Below, piece after piece: positions 6,480 through 7,195 of a DNA stretch of 7,195 bases. Position 1 is the stretch's first letter, and each line of letters starts with the position of its first letter. The notes beneath the pieces were generated by a model. The model had not been told where the DNA came from and ran no database searches. It saw nothing but the letters and a program-made list of their open reading frames with translations. This DNA comes from Clostridia bacterium (GTDB lineage: Bacteria; Bacillota; Clostridia; Lachnospirales; CAG-274). The position numbers and the translations under genes were made by a program. Location of the stretch: positions 1 to 7,195 of the forward strand of contig JAUNPM010000078.1 of NCBI GenBank assembly GCA_030536675.1, read 5' to 3'.

Positions 6480-7195
6480 ATGAGTGAAGTAATTGTAGTA
6501 ACATCGGGCAAAGGCGGTGTAGGTAAAACAACCACCTCTGCCAATATAGGAACAGGTCTTGCTATGGCAGGCAAAAAGGTAGTTATGCTTGATGCGGATA
6601 TAGGTCTGCGCAATTTAGATGTGGTTATGGGTCTTGAAAACAGGATCATATATGACCTCGTTCAGGTAATAGAAGGCACCTGCCGTTTAAAGCAGGCTTT
6701 GGTAAGAGATAAGCGCTATGAGGGGCTTTATCTCCTGCCTGCCGCACAGACCCGTGACAAGGATGCAGTCACGCCCGAACAAATGCAGAAGCTCTGCGAC
6801 AGCATAAAAGAGGAAGGCTTTGACTACATTATTATAGACTGCCCCGCAGGTATTGAACAGGGCTTTAAAAATGCAATAGCTGCAGCAGATAAGGCAATAG
6901 TAGTCACTACCCCCGAAATTTCAGCCGTAAGAGATGCTGACAGAATTATAGGTATGCTGGAATCAAACGGACTTTTACATTCCCAGCTTATACTTAACCG
7001 AATACGAATAGATATGGTTGCCCGAAATGAAATGATGTCCCTTAGGGACGTGGAGGAAATTCTCGCCATTGACACACTGGGGATTATTCCCGATGATGAA
7101 AGCATAGTTATTTCAACAAACAAGGGAGAGCCTGCCGTAGCTGTTGAGGGCAGTCTTGCAGGTGAAGCCTACAGAAATATCGTAAGGCGTATTTT
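6480..7195 (+). CDS. minD: Septum site-determining ATPase MinD (3' end beyond window)
   Basis: MinD is a ParA-type ATPase that dimerises with ATP, binds the membrane and recruits MinC to block FtsZ ring assembly away from midcell. The visible 238 codons begin MSEVIVVTSGKGGVGKTT. This contains the deviant Walker A box (11-18) with signature Lys11 and Lys16, followed by LDADIGLRNLDVVMGLENR (37-55) and the Walker B-type IIIDCPAGIE (117-126). Further landmarks are VVTTPEISAVRDADRIIG (141-158), LILNRIR (170-176) and GIIPDDESIV (201-210). The C-terminal amphipathic membrane-targeting helix, about 25-30 residues further on, lies outside the window. ATG 6480 is set by AGGAGG (6468-6473) six bases upstream. 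The gene follows mrdA after 146 nt with its own candidate promoter. The usual upstream partner minC is not present between them. MinD fits better than the related FlhG or ParA/Soj because of the RNLD and CPAGIE segments and the location. Confidence 0.95.
   Translation, partial: MSEVIVVTSGKGGVGKTTTSANIGTGLAMAGKKVVMLDADIGLRNLDVVMGLENRIIYDLVQVIEGTCRLKQALVRDKRYEGLYLLPAAQTRDKDAVTPEQMQKLCDSIKEEGFDYIIIDCPAGIEQGFKNAIAAADKAIVVTTPEISAVRDADRIIGMLESNGLLHSQLILNRIRIDMVARNEMMSLRDVEEILAIDTLGIIPDDESIVISTNKGEPAVAVEGSLAGEAYRNIVRRI

Overview
The window is AT-rich bacterial chromosome that reads as a Clostridia-type Firmicute, plausibly Lachnospiraceae-like. This is inferred from three things: gene order, the very long PBP2 with a helical insertion of the kind I associate with Clostridia, and strong AGGAGG-type ribosome binding sites with sigma-A-like promoters. 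I see no mobile element, tRNA, rRNA, CRISPR array or phage gene. TAA, TAG and TGA are all used as genuine stops, so the genetic code looks standard.

Left part, minus strand (1-1165). miaA (tRNA dimethylallyltransferase) is transcribed leftward from a clear promoter (-35 TTTACA, 17 bp, -10 TATAAT). One base after its stop begins the start of a YnbB-like gene (methionine gamma-lyase family, also called aluminium resistance protein). Its reading frame is interrupted at codon 44 by an in-frame TAG, after which family-like sequence continues in the same frame to the window edge.

Middle and right part, plus strand (1283-6333). A second clear promoter (TTGAAA, 17 bp, TATTAT) drives the cell-elongation operon mreB-mreC-mreD-mrdA. 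MreB is the actin-like scaffold, MreC the bitopic periplasmic organiser, MreD the polytopic membrane partner and PBP2 the lateral-wall transpeptidase. Together they form most of the elongasome, with the partner glycosyltransferase RodA not in view. Junctions are tight (67, 1 and 17 nt). A hairpin straddles the mreB stop codon and could set the ratio of MreB to the rest.

Right end (6334-7195). After a 146-nt gap holding a candidate promoter and a leader hairpin comes minD, the septum-site ATPase, cut by the window end. minC, which usually precedes minD, is absent here.

Overall this is mostly a conserved housekeeping region. The points worth a second look are the amber codon in the YnbB-like gene, the missing minC, the large PBP2 insertion, and a few candidate RNA or DNA control elements between genes. 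I found no evidence for a previously undescribed system.
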